Assembly (NCBI GenBank): GCA_907165065.1
Contig: OU015539.1
Coordinates: 11,926,816-11,990,815, forward strand
Origin: Caprimulgus europaeus
Lineage: Eukaryota; Chordata; Aves; Caprimulgiformes; Caprimulgidae
DNA: 64,000 nucleotides
Reading direction: 5' to 3'
The translations under genes were made by a program, and so were the position numbers. Of the stretch, positions 62,876 through 64,000 are shown piece after piece (within the stretch, counting starts at the first letter, position 1; every line of letters begins with the position of its first letter). The notes under the pieces were generated by a model, which made no database searches, was not told the DNA's origin, and was given only the letters and a program-made list of their open reading frames with translations.

Positions 62876-63030
62876 GGAACTGGATCCAGCACTCTGGGTG
62901 CTGTCTCACCAGTGCCAAGTAGGTGAGGATAAACAACTCCCCTGGTCTGCTTGGGTACGTTCCTTCTAACACAGCCCAGAACACAGTTTGCCTTATCTGC
63001 GAAGAGAGCAAACTGTTACCATAGTGTCTC
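62876..63030 (-). mobile_element. CR1 internal 3'UTR fragment
   Basis: The phrases GAACTGGATCCAGCACTCTG, CACCAGTGCCAAGTAG and CAACACAGCCCAG-type wording (here TAACACAGCCCAGAACACAG) follow the reverse complement of the CR1 segment upstream of its terminal 3'UTR. Both element ends are missing. Boundaries are approximate. Confidence 0.75.
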
Positions 63031-64000
63031 CTCATCAGAGCTGGTATTCAGCCTGCAGAGACTGGGACAGACCAGTCCTTCCTGAAAAACAGCCAAGGCG
63101 TGGGTGGGCATGGGCTATGACCTCCTCTAAATGGTGCATGATTTGAATCCATTCCCCATGTAGCCCAACCACCAGCACCTGTTGGTGTCTGGCCCAGGAG
63201 CTGTCCTGAGAATATTTTAAATCATCATCTCTCTTATGTATTTACAGTGCTATCTCATAGCTACTTTGTATGCTGAGGAAAGGCAGGTGCTCAGCTGCTC
63301 AGAAAGCAAGACCAGAGTTCAATTTGTCCAGCTCCTACATACTCTTGAAATACTGCCCTGTGGTTAGCAGCCTCGCACCAACAGAAGCAAATCCTGTTTG
63401 CTCCTTACTGCGAGGCATTTCCCACACCTTTTGGCTAAATGCTCACTCCTTCTTCCACCTCCTTTACTTCAGGCTCCAGCCAACTGTCAGCCCTTGGGAG
63501 CCAAACATTTACTGCGTAAAAAACCCAACACATGACAACTAACCTCTCAGTGCTTCCTGTCAAGGCAACTGCTGCCTTTCAAGCCAATTTCACTGACTAA
63601 TTAAGCATAGAGACACACCAGAGTGCCGACACTGAATGGTGGCTGCAGCATCCATCACTCCAGCAGGATTCAATCTGATGGGCTGAACGCTACAGCTTGA
63701 GAGCTCAGAACAGCTTACTGGAATGGAAAACCCATTGTTTACTGTGCTCCAAAATTCCCCAAGTTATAAAGAAACAGAGAAAAAAAAGCAAAACCAAAAA
63801 CCCTACCTTCTCCAGCCTTGAAAACATTAATTACGAATTACCAAGAGAGAAAAAACACCTGCTCTCCTTTTATCATTAATATTTTTTGTATGTGTATTTT
63901 GTGTACACCTTTCTGTTTCTTTAAAGCTCCCAAGGTCCTTCAGGAGTAGTTAAAAAGTACATGGCCACCCTAAGTCCCATTTGCCTACAAAAACATTTCA
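63031..64000. other. Right-edge stretch without recognised gene
   Basis: No gene, transposon terminus or RNA recognised. An A-rich AAAACC tract lies near 63779-63805. Confidence 0.5.

Overview
This is vertebrate nuclear DNA, almost certainly from a bird. It is AT-rich and CpG-poor with two CpG islands, and its only recognisable interspersed repeats are CR1 non-LTR retrotransposon fragments, the dominant avian repeat. I saw no prokaryotic-style operons and no SINE-rich mammalian background. Nearly all open frames of 60-150 codons behave as chance frames: they overlap on both strands, lack splice context and match no family I recognise.

The one coding exon I can name is at 19902-19939 on the minus strand. 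It reads MTSRHQADWIPY followed by a split AG| codon and a CAG|GTAGGG splice donor. This is the start of the short isoform of TUB (tubby), a PIP2-binding adaptor involved in ciliary trafficking. The exon lies in a large CpG island (about 18990-20700) that is the presumed TUB promoter. Because TUB runs right to left, bases 1-19901 are the 5' part of TUB intron 1. I did not find the second exon, so it should lie beyond the left edge. The intron holds an internally deleted CR1 (8320-8965), a nearly perfect three-copy 66-bp minisatellite (10032-10227), a TG/TA microsatellite and a small isolated CpG pocket (about 16040-16215).

Bases 20700-55280 are TUB-upstream, apparently intergenic sequence with scattered CR1 copies near 21.1, 26.5, 30.8, 44.7 and 48.3 kb. 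A second, compact CpG island (about 55285-55640) follows directly after a CR1 copy. It carries two near-perfect RFX X-box palindromes exactly 30 bp apart and a CTCF-like motif. I could not assign a gene to it. The X-box pair suggests a promoter of a cilia-related transcript, possibly sharing RFX regulation with TUB. Bases 55640-64000 contain another CR1 fragment near 62.9 kb and otherwise no recognisable gene.

No tRNA, rRNA, CRISPR, virus-derived gene or complete transposon was found. Repeat boundaries are by eye and may be off by 10-30 bases.
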